Below are positions 1 through 13,014 of a DNA stretch of 64,000 bases, one piece after another. Made by a program: the position numbers and the translations under genes. The DNA lies in the NCBI RefSeq assembly GCF_020184175.1, contig NC_065530.1, positions 49,143,260 through 49,207,259 of the forward strand, given 5' to 3'. Under the pieces are notes generated by a model. That model did no database searches. It was given only the letters and a program-made list of their open reading frames with translations, and had not been told where the DNA came from. Origin of the DNA: Aphis gossypii. Taxonomy: Eukaryota > Arthropoda > Insecta > Hemiptera > Aphididae. Each line of letters starts with the position of its first letter. Position 1 is the first letter of the stretch.

Positions 1-900
1 ACATCCAAATATTGTTAGAAAGTAATAATTGCTGAGAATATTACATTCCCATTAAAAAGTGGAGTCATGAAGAAAAAAATGGATTTTATTTAGTTGTTGC
101 AATTTGAAACCAAAACCATCAAATGTTTAAAAACAGTATGTATTAAATTCCATATCATCATAATTTAATAAATTATAAATTATAATCTTTGTGTTAAAAA
201 ATGTATTATAATTTTAACTATAGTTGCATTTACTTTACAAACATTATAATCAATTAATTTTCCAACAGTTGAACAAGACACATGAGTTATTTGATAATAA
301 TTAAGGAAACGATAGTACATATAACATATATATCTGCCTATAAATACTTAAAATGGTAACTTTACGTGTTGTGTATGATGGATGTTTTGGTAAAGGATAA
401 TTTTTAATACCTATTCAAAATATTTTATTTTTCACGTTCATCCAATGCACCGTGTTTTTTCGTTTACTATTTAGAAAACGAGAAATCATGACGGTTTACT
501 TTGTATACGTGTATATAATACGTATGCTTATCCAACGATATTATTATACTTCGATGGTCACGATGGAGGGTGGGGCTCGTAAATTATTATTCTGGTCGGG
601 CTATAGTGATCGCGTATAAGTCGTAAAGGTATGGGAACCGAGTGCGTGCGTATTATAATATATTATATATTTATATCCAAACGATGTGTAATATGTTTAT
701 AATATAATGTGGTTTGGGTGTGTTTTATGCTCCAAAAAGGATGACGCTCATACGTTTACAATACGAAAAATTATTGCCGATAGGGTTGAAAGGCTATAGT
801 ATTATTATTACTATTGTACGTAGCGCTGTTACGGCGACACAGACTCGTGTAGAAAAACCTTAACACGATATAAAGTGTGTGCGTGTGTGTATAAAAAAAA

Positions 901-916
901 AGAGAGAGAGAGAGAA
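901..916. repeat. (AG)n microsatellite
   Basis: Eight uninterrupted AG units after an A run. Confidence 0.9.
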
Positions 917-1504
917 ATACCAGTGGTATATACTATAATATGTATAAATATAATAGGACAACAGAATATAAAAAACAACTAATATAGTCTCGCACGCGAA
1001 TAACCGACCAATTAGGCGTTTTACTATACACAGAGAAAAAAATCGAACTTACTGGCGCCGGCTGCCGACTGTTCAATGTATTATAATATTATAATATTAT
1101 GTAAGTACATACACGAACGACAGTGACAGTAAATGTCTCAGCTATGCGACCAACGAATGCGCGATGACGGCGTGTCACATTAATTTACACGCATATGCGG
1201 CGAGAGTAAATACGGAGTGAACCATTTATTAACTGATTTTACTGATGGTTTTTTTTTTTTTTTTTTACCGTTTTTATCATATATGGTGAAGTTTTTGATA
1301 TACACCTTATAGTTGAATTTATCGAATAAACAGTTAGTTAGTTTTTTTTTTAAACATTAAATTAACTGTTTAGATTAGTGGAGTATATCTAATGTAATCT
1401 AAAGCACAACAGACTTTTGCCCCGAGGTAAATACACCACTGTCTTGTCATTTTCTCTGCTATCCAAACATATCAATAGTTGATTCGGATGTATCAGTTTG
1501 AAAT

Positions 1505-1517
1505 GGATCACCCTGTA
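1505..1517. repeat. Solo end of the TACAGGGTGATTCACC family
   Basis: GGATCACCCTGTA matches the family terminus in the right-end orientation. I see no matching left end in the preceding 200 bp, so it is a fragment or chance. Confidence 0.3.
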
Positions 1518-3080
1518 TACACGTAATGTTTGCAAGCGTGTGTTTAGTATATTGCCACTGGGTCGGCCCTAAAGATAGTCACTCGTACCATATTATAAAT
1601 TACATATATACACACACTCACACACCGTCGCTTGCTTCTACCCGATTGCTACTGCTGTCGCTACCCACCGAGAACTAACCCCCACCGACCCAATAACACA
1701 TACACGCCAGTTTTACAACTCCCCCGGGAAAATGCGAAGAAGACTTTATCAAATCTAATGCAAAAAAAAAAAATGCTAGATTCAAATACACATACACATA
1801 CACACACATATACCATGCAGGCATGGATCCAGAATGAATATTTGGGAGGAACAGTTCATTTGAAGTACCTATACATTGCAATTTTTCTCTTAAATATATA
1901 ATTCAATCTCATTTTTTCATAATAATATATATTTAATTATTTTATTAGTAACATTTTGAGAAAAAAAAACTTTATAAAATATATATTATGTCAATATTGA
2001 ATAATTTAATCACATAATTTACTCTGAAAAATGGAAAAACGCAGTGTTTGCTTGGTTGTAAAACTTTGGCTCGGTTTCTCCACAGACTCGATGACGGCGC
2101 CGCCCAACTATATTACAATATATTTATGTGTTTGTGTGTATAATACGCCATACAATAAGACGTAATAATATATTCGAAAATCGTCTGATGTGAATGCGCA
2201 ACATACTAGGTATCATATTGACGGTTTTTATTTTCAAGCGAGGAAAAATAGAAAATTTCGAGTTCTCTGGATTTTGACGTGCACGGTTACTGCACCGCAA
2301 TAATATGCCTCATATCGATGAACGCGGTTATAACCGCCACCGTACACGTACAACTCACATTACGGTGGCGTTTAGCGTAGTGTGCCCTAACAACCACGCC
2401 ATTACGCGTAAACGTATTACATATATTATACTAAAGTATATGTTGTGTATCAACCCGATAGACCAACGACATCAGCTATACAGCCGGCGGAGGGTTTGAA
2501 TTCGAAACGTATATACTATATACGTAAAAGTCACGCGCACATTCGCTGTATGTATTACTGCGTTATATTATTATATAGTTTTTTTTTTTTTTATTATAAT
2601 CCGTAAAAACTCTAAAAAAAAACCTTCTAAATGCACAGTGGCTTTAAGTCTTCACCAATTACCGAATACATGGGTATAATTTTAACAAAAAAGCTGACTT
2701 GATGGGCACATATTTTATGAACGTTATAACAGATTTGTCATATAATTTTCTATTTTAAACAGTAAATCTTTATAAACGAGTGACAGCTGCTTACGCACAA
2801 ACGCACTCACATACAATCCGAATATTACAAAACTAAAAAATTAAATTAAAATGAAAGATTTCGTTAAAACCATGCTCGAAAACTTTCGTGTATCTGTTAT
2901 ATAAATGCATTTGGTTTGTAAAACTACGATCTACTTTAGTGGACAACATTATTATATGCTACGATTATACATGTGTGTATACATTATATATGGATTAACA
3001 GAAGGGCCCTCTTTTTAAACCGATATTACGTTTAGGCCAATGCAAATATAAACATGTTTTACACGATTATACATTAGGAG

Positions 3081-3103
3081 GTATATATATATATATATAT
3101 ATA
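3081..3103. repeat. (AT)n microsatellite
   Basis: About eleven AT units in non-coding DNA. Confidence 0.9.
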
Positions 3104-5838
3104 ATAGGTACATTATATAATATTAATTAATGGTAAAAAAAGAAAGAGGTATAGATCAAAATAATAATTAATAATTTTGCTAATAAGGAGGCTGGAAAAA
3201 AATGTTCTGATTTTAATTTGTTAATTATAAATTTTCTTACATACTTTTTTATAACATTGTGTTTGTACAATAAAAATTTGTTTCATAACTTAGTTTTAAT
3301 AAAAAAAAAAAGTTGATAAAGTGACTAAAAGTCACTTATAAAAATGCTTATATTTACTCTTCTTTTATTATTACAGTGCATTTTTTCTATTTAAACATGT
3401 ACTTGAATGTTTCTTTTATTTTTTTATCGATCTACAATTTTACCAACTTAATGTATGAGAATAATATCGAGTAGAAAGTCAGAGCAAGCTTGAACTTCAA
3501 TTTTATTTTCAACTAATACAATAATACACAATTTAATTTGAAACAATCGCGCTAGTACGATTCAAATATTTTGAGCGACGTTTTCAACTAGGTAGGTACT
3601 TAAGTACGTTTTATTCGCGCCCATATAGCTACGGCAAAAGGATATTCAAAACGTAATTTGGCGGTACTGTGTAGATAAGAACCATAAGGCACAAGCACGT
3701 GTTCTAACGTAAAAAAGTAAACTAGGTATCACGAAAATGTATATTTGATGTGTGTCGTTTACTCTCGGTATAAACTAGAATATAGCGGTCTCGGCAACAA
3801 ACAATATACAAAATAAATTATATGCAATATTGTACCTGTAATTTGATCGTATTAACGATAAATAACAACATAACAATACGCGAGCGACACTGTATAATAT
3901 ATTATTAATGTATACGCGTAGGTGCACGAGTGTATCGTGTGTAAATCGTAAACTATTTTAATAACAAGGGTTAAATCAAATATAATTATTAACGAATAGG
4001 ACGTATTAAAAAATAATCGTTTCGGGCTAGTCGCGTGATTTACGTTTACCTAAAAAATATATAGCGATTCGAGCAAAACGATATTATAACCGTTTACGGT
4101 CTGCCGTCAATTATTACTGTATTATTATAGTGACGCAGAAAAAAAAAAACGTAAATCTGGACTCTAATGCAGTCAGCACATGACTATTTACGACACAGAG
4201 GCGGTAGCGGTGCGGCGTGCATATACCTGCGTAACTACGTAAGTACACACATCATCACGTTCGTTATATTTCCACCCTCGGGAAATAATTATCACAGGTC
4301 CGAGTTTTCGTAAATTACACCCTCCACTGGGATATAGTGTTATTTTCTGAGTATTTATTTAGTCTGGTTACTTGTCGTTATAATAATAATGCAAAAACAA
4401 AAACACCAACAGACCCGAACGAATAATATAACGTGCGTTCTCGCGTAACGCAAACAATTCGAATGTTTGCCGAAATTATGTGGACTCGAAAACATCGTGC
4501 GAATAAAATTATTAATTCCACCGAGGAATTATTTTCAGCAGCACGTTGCGTGTCAAAGTCAAAACCATCTTACCCCCAAGTGCGAACCGTTTGTAAAAAG
4601 GTTGATTCAATGTACCCGCGAAGTGCGGATATTATGACGTACGATGTGTTATACTTTAATAATACAATATTATATTTTCTTTGATTCCGTGTCAACTGGC
4701 AAAAATATTATCTCAAACGTTGCGAAAATAATACTCGCGACACTTTTGCTTACGTACACATATATTAAAATATCTATGTTTTATTTAGAGACCATATAAT
4801 ACGCGGTCTAAGTTAAAATTATATATGTTTAGTGGCATGTATATTTAATGAATTATCTCGTATTGTATTATACATCAACCTTACCCACGGGACGTTAAAT
4901 TCATCAATAAATAAATAAATGAATATATTCATTCGACTACCTATTTTATGTAGTGTAATAATATTATAATATAATACATTATGACTCTCAGTAGGTACTG
5001 CAGTGTCTGCAGTCACCTTTCCAATAGAATAATTTCAATTATTAAATATACCAATGTAAATATGTAATAAATTACTTCGATTTGCTACACAAATGCTGAT
5101 CGATTTTAGACGAATAAATGTTAATTTTTTTTCTACACGCACATACAGCTAGAGTACGGCTTGCCACGTTTTCCAGTTTTCTCATTAAAATTCTGAAAAA
5201 TAGTAGAGCAAATTCTTGATAATGGCATGCAAATTATTTGCATGTTTTTTTTTTCACAAGTTCAATCGTAAAGGGGGTAATTGCATGTAGATTACACTAA
5301 TGTATCAAGAAACAGAAAATCGCAGTACCGCGTCAGTTTAAATAATAACAATAATTATTATAATGCGTGTGTACCATATGTTACACGTCGTTAAAATCAT
5401 TATTATTTATTTAATTCGAAATTTGTGTTGCGCACAGGTTCCTCTGGTCTGTACGCTGCAATATTACAAGTTCGGACTATTCGATGTTAATCAAATATAA
5501 TATGTACAGTAAAACTTTTAGCGAGTTTATAACTATTAAGGTACTTGTGTATACTGCTCTATATATTGCATACAAGCGTGCAACTTAAATGCTTTCTTGC
5601 TAGCAATGACAATACTGCGTATTGTAATTAAAATTGTTTCCCAAGTCCGGAGTTAGGTTAGGTATATAGTATGTATTTAGAACAGGGTGACTGACTGGTC
5701 GTGACTCGTGAACGTCGTGTATAGGTATAATTATTTATTTTCAAACGTCGGGCACTCGAGCTCGTTTTCACATAATATTATACATTATATACACATAGAA
5801 TAAACGAAGATAATATTATTATTTTATCACAGAAGACC

Positions 5839-5995
5839 ACTCGATATTTGGAAAGCAATAGATCGTTAATGGTTGGTGATTGGACAATGTCTAAGGTCAG
5901 GTCAGACTATAGATAAATTTACAAATGATTTGAGGTTAGGTTCAGGTCAGGTTGGCACAGCATTATCTATACATAACATTTTCCAAATATCGAGT
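5839..5995. mobile_element. MITE with 16-bp perfect inverted ends, about 157 bp
   Basis: ACTCGATATTTGGAAA at 5839-5854 is matched exactly by its reverse complement at 5980-5995. Inside, the homology continues imperfectly: ATAGATCGTTAATGG on the left pairs with the complement of GCATTATCTAT on the right. The middle contains AGGTCAGGTCAG and AGGTTAGGTTCAGGTCAGG tracts. I see no clear target-site duplication, so the superfamily is unknown. A 98-codon open frame crosses the element but has no other coding signs. Confidence 0.6.
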
Positions 5996-6508
5996 TATAA
6001 AATATGTACCTACAACAATAATATTACCGAGGCGGTGGTGGCTACACCAATATTCGAAGAACGACAACGACAACAACGGTCGCGGCCCGCAACCATACAT
6101 AATTTATATATTATACTGCAGCAGCAACACCCTTCAAAACTTTACAGAGACAGCGTGCATTTCGTGTAACACATTGTTCTAAAGTCTGGCGATAAAAAAT
6201 GCTCTTTTCGAGGGGAAAAAAAAATTAGCGCTTTACACGTCTACAGAGTTCACGTTATCTATCATCATCTTGGTATCCTGAGGCTATTATACCGTCCGTT
6301 GGACAACAACGTTTAGTGAACGAGAAAGCTTACTGTAATATAATGGTGAGCAAGTTTCTATAGTGTGAGGTAAGATTTTTTTAGCGATTACACTGGTTTT
6401 TAATTTTTGTTTTTCTAGTCTGTGCGCTCAAGACGAATTCTATTTAAAATATGTGTGCATAAACATATAATACGATACTCATTACTATGAAATTCGTCAA
6501 AAACTTAC

Positions 6509-6740
6509 TCTGTTTTTCCAACACTTCGGCTGACTCTTCACCTTCTTCGTCACTTTCATCGCCGTCGTCGTCATCGTTTTCATCGTCGTCGTCACCACCG
6601 TTGTCCTCCACGTCTTCGTCCGATTCTTGCACATACTCATCGCCGGGTTTGGCTGTCGGCAGCGGTAGAATACCATCGTCGGTCACCGATACCTGTGTGT
6701 TACTGCCGTGAATTTCTTGAAGCCTATGATGCCTTGATTT
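6509..6740 (-). CDS. Internal exon encoding a highly acidic linker, gene unknown
   Basis: On the minus strand a pyrimidine-rich acceptor (TTTTTTTCTTGTTTCAG) precedes 77 codons plus one base, then AAACAGA|GTAAGT, a near-perfect donor. The exon begins in phase 0. It encodes a basic start (KSRHHRLQEIHG), a Ser/Thr/Pro segment (VSVTDDGILPLPTAKPGDEY) and then about 35 residues that are almost all Asp and Glu. Such blocks occur in cytoplasmic or nuclear linkers of many proteins, for example next to membrane segments in calcium-related or adhesion proteins. I do not recognise the gene. Codons are much richer in G, C and CpG than the surroundings, as expected of a real exon. The complementary strand is also open (Ser-rich) but has no splice context. 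Other exons lie outside or far away; 12355-12444 is one candidate. Confidence 0.6.
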
Positions 6741-9700
6741 CTGAAACAAGAAAAAAAATCCGGTATAATCTACATGCAAATTTGTAATTGTTGAGCAATT
6801 ATAGTTATGTAGTAGTGGCTTTTTAATAATACCTATAGACAAGAATAGATTTTAAAGAGGACTCGAGGGTCACAAAATTATTCTCTTTCCTTACGTTAAG
6901 ATATATTTAATTTTTTTTTCTTTGATACCTATTATTGTTTGCCCATTTTTTTGCGCCAGATTAAACATCTATTGAAAAATACTTAATATTCAAAAAATTG
7001 ACTATAATGACTTGAATCATATTGTATTTATTTATTTTTTATTTGAAATATAACGTTTATACAAAGTGATTCTATGATTATAATAATTTAATAATACATT
7101 TATAGTATTCGTCGGTTTATATACTAAGAAAAGTATATAGGAACATTTCAATTGTGGCTTAAATAAATAATAACTATTTGAATATCATAGATAGCAAGAA
7201 AAAATTATTAACATAGAAAAAGCTATATGAAAACGCACAATAAAAAGCGTGATGTGGTTAATATACCTAGTTACTTAAAAACAGATTAAAAAAAAAAATA
7301 ATAAATTAAAACTATTTTCTATTGATAGTTATTACTGAAGCAAGTCATGCTTGCGGATATAATACGTTTTTGTGACATTTTATTAAATGTTAGAGACTTC
7401 TTAGGGACTTGGGCCATACTTGGCTATTACTATACAATAAAAATTAATAATTGTCTACGAACACGCGTTTATAATAAAATAATAATCAACATTTAGCATT
7501 AAAAACAAAATATTATTATCAGTTTATGATGTTATACGTTATTTTGCATGCCAAAATTGAAATCTAATTAATTCATATATCCTGTGGTTTTGGATTTAAT
7601 TCTTCTATTTTTCAATAATGGTAAATTCCTAAATTGAATTAATTACTTACTTAAAAAATCTTCTTATAAATGACAATAATTCAATGTATAATTAACCTAC
7701 AGAGTATTCTTTTATGGGGTTAGAGTTACATTTAATTTCAACTGATACAATATAAGTATTAACTTTCCAAATCCGTTTAAACTTAACGAATTCGTATATA
7801 TTTATGGTCGTTTAGAATTAATTAAAATTAAGCGTCTCATTCGGGAACCTTAATAAACATTCAGGTTGTTCAACCAAAAGCAGTTGAAAACAAAGAAATC
7901 GAAACTAGAGACTATTATCCAAAGTCAAATATAGAGTGTATTACAATTTATAATTTCGTCACGAACTTAAATGGCTAATAAAACTGTAACTTAGAATTCT
8001 TTTCCGTTTCCCTCTCCATTTTCCGTTTAATATATTCAAATTTAGTTATTTTAACCATTTAAATTAAATACCTTTACATTTGTTGTTATGCTCTAACTAA
8101 TACACTCAATACTCTATCCACTCTACATATAGTTAGGTTAGTACAGGGGATTGAGTTTGAATTCCATCCTCCAATTACGTCTATACATTCATCTTCATCA
8201 TATATTATGCATATATAAACTTATAAATTTTGTTTATTTATTACAAAAATGTATAATCATTTAGATAAAAAATATTTAGATACACAGAGTGGCAAATTAT
8301 CAATGTATTATATTATACTCACATATAGCGGTATGTTTAAATTTTTGAATACAATATATTATGCACTTATAAAATCAAATTAATTATTGTTCATTTGCTT
8401 CGAATGCGTTAAAAAAAAATAACAATAATATATACAGGTAGTATAATTTAATCAGTTTCTAAAAATGTAGCTTTTAAAATCATTTTTATTATTGAGAAAT
8501 AGAATTGGTGCATAATTTAAACCCATTACGAGAACTCGATTTAAAATAAAATACTTAAAATCAATGTTGAACGAGTTTATACGATATATATAGCATATAT
8601 TATGTACCCATATAATAATACATTTTAACATAAACTATATTATGCGAGACATGGTAAGTGCTAATTATATATACAAATACCTAGCTATAGAGTACAACGT
8701 CGGTGAATATATGTATGTCGGTACCTAATACGCAAACAAAATGTGTAATCGGGATATTGGACGTTTGGTTAGTGGTTAATATAATATTATTCTACGAACT
8801 ATATATATATATATAATATTAACAGGTATACATCGGAAGGTGATGGTAATCGCATGTGAAGAGTCTATAAGTGCATAATATATTACACATCGAGGATCGA
8901 CAGTTTCGGAATATATTACGTGGCTATAATATAACATGTATTATGGGGAATATAATATATATAATAAATCATTAAAACAGGAACAATATAATAATGATTA
9001 CGGATTTGGTTGTCAAAAACGGCGGTGTATTATTATTTCAAATGCCGAGCGGATTAAAATGGAGTGCATCTCGATGATGCGTTTCGCGATAGTTTTAGTA
9101 AACATAACGGTTGTAAAACCATGAAATTATTATTTTACTGGATGTTGTATAATCATATTGTTATTATGAGGTATGTATTTGGTTAGGCATAATGCGTATA
9201 AAAGGCGGTACTTGTAATAATCAAAAACATTAAATATTACCCATAGTATACATACACATTTATCATTTCGAATCGCGTATTTAGATCACGATTATACCAA
9301 TATTGATCAGACGAATACAAATTTGTTTTCCCCGAAATATTTAAAATGAGGTTTTGAGCACGCAGCTACGTGCATCTGAGTAGAGTGTAACGACAAAGAT
9401 GATGAACTGATGAGATGATAGGACTGAGGGAATAACAAATGAGCATGAGTACTTACAGTGCATAATATTATATTATTAGGTATGGACGATTTTGAGAAAG
9501 AACGTTTCGGTGTGACAAAACTTGAAAATAAAATGTAAATAATACTGAACAAAATTGGCAGATCACGTGATCAGACGCAAAGACTGCTAATACAAGCGAT
9601 CGTGAATGCGTGTGAATGCGGAGAAGTCTGCGACTATAGAATACTACAATTTATAATAATATGTACTATGTACTTGACACGATACAGTTCGTCACGTGTG

Positions 9701-10599
9701 CGAATTTCGTACCAAGAAATGAAAACGAAAACCGATCGATGTGAACCGTTGTGACTTTTTGCAATGGCCGATGACCGCGGTTTGGCAAAAAATAACTTTT
9801 TTTTACTACCAGCCATACGCTCATGAATATTAATAATCTTATAGGTAGAGACGTAGTCAAATTTTAGTGGGGAGCCTTACATTTTTATAGCTATAATATT
9901 TAATTAAGCAAATAAATTTACATAATCACACAATACTTTTAATATATTTTTTTTTACAATAACTATTTATATTATCATAAAACATCTAAATGATAGTTTA
10001 CATTACTCAAACGCTCAAATACATTTATTCTTTTACAGTAACAATAAATTAAAAATATTTTTAAGTTTTTATTGAACAATGAACATATATATTTTAATAA
10101 AACCAATTGTTTGTTGGGTAAAACCAGAAATCAAATCTTACTTTAGTATAGTCTTCTAAACGTATTGTCATTATGGTATTATCTTTGTAAAACATAAAGA
10201 TTTTAAAAAATACACATATTTAACAATTAAACTAACGAGTTCTGTTTTTATATAAAGAAAAAAAGTTAGTATTGCCAAAAGATAATTCTTAAATTACGCC
10301 GTAAATATCGTGGTGTGCTACGAGCTTAGAACTGTTGATTATTTTTTTAAATTCTAAAATGACCGAAAACGTTAAATCATGCTTGTAACTTTTAACTAGT
10401 TTATCCTAGTGTATGATTCCAAGGAAACGTCGATGGAATAATAAAGAGATGCGCAATTGTATCATATATTAAATATTATATATATTATATATTTTATAGT
10501 TGTACTACGCGTGTGTGGTATTTTCTCGTATTGTAAATGTCAGTGACAAATTTAAGACTTTCAATACCTTTAATTTAACTGAACACAATACATTAGACT

Positions 10600-10718
10600 A
10601 TTAGAAAATAATAAATAGTCTTTAAGTATACTTACAATTTAAAAGTTCCAAAAATTAGAATTTGAATAAATACATAACTAAAAGGTAAAAATGAGGTTAA
10701 GCAAATTTGGTGAATCAC

Positions 10719-10726
<8 letters not shown>
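10600..10726. mobile_element. Second copy of the same MITE family (right part clear)
   Basis: From 10646 (TTCCAAAAATTAGAATTTGA) to the end TGGTGAATCACTCTGTATA at 10726 the sequence parallels 12946-13014, including the shared AAATG...TTGGTGAATCA. The right end runs directly into a (TA)n tract. The left end is not clear. Confidence 0.45.

Positions 10727-10749
<23 letters not shown>
10722..10749. repeat. (TA)n microsatellite at a MITE end
   Basis: About fourteen TA units abut the TGAATCACTCTG end of a MITE copy. TA-targeting elements often sit in such tracts. Confidence 0.9.
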
Positions 10750-12354
10750 CATGTACCACAACGAAATCCCATTCGTTCGAAACCTTAATCTCCGCGTAAT
10801 TGATTATTCGCAAACATAATCAAATCCCGTCGAGTAGGTAGACACTGGAGACAACGCCGAGCACAGAAACAACTCAAGCGTAATATAAACACCGAGAGAC
10901 CGCTTCTTGTTGTCATCGTCAGACAATAATACAATGATAATATTATTATTATTATATATAATATGCATCGTATTAGTGGCATTCACAAGCTCAAATAGCA
11001 TTTCAAATTTGGAGAGGAATGGCGGGGTATGGCTTGTGTTCGATTTGATACATCATAATACATGAAGTGTATATAATACACAATGTACATAAATAATAAA
11101 ATATAATTAAAAATCGATCACTATATTTTATGAGTACCCTATTTTTTATTATTAAAAGATCAAATTAAAATATTAGCATAGCTTATAAATTATTTTAAAA
11201 CTGGGTATAATGTTTAAAAAAACAAAAATTATATAACGAAATATTAAAACTACAGAAACTGCATAAAGCTACTTATAGATATTTACATAAATATGTAATA
11301 ATTCAAGATAATATATATTGTAATGATACCTCTGATAGAGGCGAATCGTCAAGATGTTGACCACTATATTCTATTTGTTATATAAATTATATTCAATGCC
11401 TATTAGGTATATATAATAATAAGATTAATATATTGAAAGATTTTTTTTCCTCTGGGTAGGTTATAAGCACTTATAAATATTATATCTGCTGGAATTTATA
11501 TTTTATATATAATATTTTCATTTCTTTCAGAAATATTTTAAACGGTCTTTTTTAAATTTTAGGGCTCCTGTTTATGTAATTCCATCTATGGTCTCGATAT
11601 TGGTACACTAATAATAATTTATATAATATACATAATATAGGTTTATTTTATTTGAATATTATGCACTTATCGTGTGTATAATGTTTTGTCGTTATACCTA
11701 CAACAAATTGGTCTCAAAACTATCGTACATCGATTTAACTTTTTTCAAACACTACAAGTTAGTCTCACAAGAGGTAAGTACCTATTCCATTAGTATTGTT
11801 ATATTTACGAGTAAACATTTTTTTCAAGCATAATAGCGATATTATACAAAATATCTAATAAAGTTTTTACACCTGCGAAGCACAAATAAATCGATAGACG
11901 TATAATACACAAATGGACTCCGATCGACATGCGAACAAGCATCGACTATTTTGTATACGTTAAGTAATATATGTATAAATAATAAATATATATGTATATA
12001 TTGAAAGACGGACATTATTCGAATTCCACCCTCATCGGACCATTGCCGAAACTTTTTCCACCGCCGTTCTCTGGGGACTAACGAGAAAATCGTCGTCGGC
12101 GACAGCGGCGATAGCATACAACCGGAAATGTGATCAAAGCTTTATATTCTATATATTTATATACTGCCGCTTTTCTTCGTCTGCGCGGGCATATAGTATA
12201 GTATATCTTTTTCCTTTCCATTTTAAGACTACGTGAATTTTGCTTTCTATTCATTTTTGTCGTCGTCGCTATTATGGAGTTCATTGAGATGGGAGGGGGG
12301 ATAGTAAAAGAAAATAAATTCGACAAAGTTCTTGACATATGAGGGACCAAAAAC

Positions 12355-12444
12355 CTGCCAATACCTTTCCGCTGCCGTATAGTCATCATCGTTGCCCGTC
12401 ATCAAGGGGGTATAATGATTAACCACCAACGCCGTCGCAGCCAT
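12355..12444 (-). CDS. Candidate first coding exon, 30 residues
   Basis: An ATG in good context (CCAGAAATGGCTG) at 12444 on the minus strand opens MAATALVVNHYTPLMTGNDD and continues through an acidic patch to AERYWQ. Two donors are possible: AAAG|GTATTG after 12365 (phase 2) or TGGCAG|GTTTTT after 12355 (phase 0). The second is weak by sequence but would join in frame to the acidic exon at 6740 across a 5.6-kb intron. The frame stays open to a stop at 12247, so a single-exon reading is possible too. Composition is GC- and CpG-rich. This is inference; I do not recognise the protein. Confidence 0.3.
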
Positions 12445-12874
12445 TTCTGGTAAAACTGCAGTTGTCACTGCCGGTAGTCATTATCAATAGACCGGAAATA
12501 GACGTAATGTTTGTGGATGAGAAATTTATTTCGTAGTCGGTATACATAAAATATAAACGCTGTGTCGCACGCTCGACGAATTTTTGCATTACATTTAAAT
12601 ATGAAAATAAAAACCAAATTATTCAAATAATATACTCGATCGTGTTTCCACATCAAAACTCGATTGTGACCTATTCAAAAAATGTGGACTGCATGGTTCC
12701 AGAAAGTTGATTACTTTTTTATACTATATACTAATGTACCGTAAATAAATGTAAACGAAATAGTAACACGATTTCTTTAACCATTTAAAATAACAAGTAG
12801 GTACATAAATATTTTCAAACAAATTATCCACTTAATAAAATGAAAATGAAAGGAACAGAAGTTTATAATATCAC

Positions 12875-13014
12875 TACAGGATGTTTCTTAAATATTACAA
12901 GAAAATTCCAGAATTTTATAATATTATGATCTTTGAATATCTATATTCCAAAATGTTAAAATTTAAATAAATTTATTATCACACAGGAAAAATGCTTGGT
13001 GAATCAATTTGTAT
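12875..13014. mobile_element. Copy of the TACAGGGTGATTCACC-ended MITE family
   Basis: The left end TACAGGATGTTTCTTAAA and the right end, read inward as TACAAATTGATTCACCAA, are both diverged versions of one terminal sequence. The interior from 12946 (TTCCAAAATGTTAAAATTTA) aligns with 10646-10726 almost word for word, so two copies of one family lie 2.3 kb apart. Confidence 0.5.

Larger units (their letters stand above)
1..5838. other. Non-coding, AT-rich with three GC-richer patches
   Basis: No exon with good splice context was found. Patches at about 950-1230, 2030-2530 and 3590-4660 keep more G, C and CpG than the rest. An open frame at 4433-4684 has an ATTTTCAG acceptor inside but no recognisable protein. 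Confidence 0.5.
6741..12354 (-). other. Probable intron or spacer, AT-rich
   Basis: Lies between the acidic exon and the candidate first exon. Apart from a MITE copy near 10.7 kb and AT tracts (for example 8795-8815) nothing coding is visible. Short open frames at 9307-9860 lack splice context. Confidence 0.45.

Noticed and set aside
1632..1901. 89-codon plus-strand open frame with a CACACA tract
   Set aside because: It runs through simple repeats (THTHTHTYT-type translation), lacks splice context, and the opposite strand is open as well.
4433..4684. 83-codon frame with an internal ATTTTCAG acceptor
   Set aside because: No recognisable protein, weak donor (AAAAAG|GTTGAT) and no neighbouring exon; kept only as a note in the region entry.
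5880..5960. AGGTT/AGGTC tracts as an interstitial telomere repeat
   Set aside because: Only a few imperfect TTAGG-like units; far too short to call telomeric DNA.
5873..6182. Two overlapping open frames of 76-98 codons
   Set aside because: They cross the palindromic element at 5839-5995, which explains the open frame; the translation is not protein-like.
6487..6711. Plus-strand Ser-rich frame opposite the acidic exon
   Set aside because: It is the complement of the Asp/Glu codons (GAC/GAG read as serine-type codons), while the splice sites are on the minus strand.
9307..9860. Three minus-strand open frames of 60-81 codons
   Set aside because: No acceptor or donor, AT-driven residues and mutual overlap in different frames.
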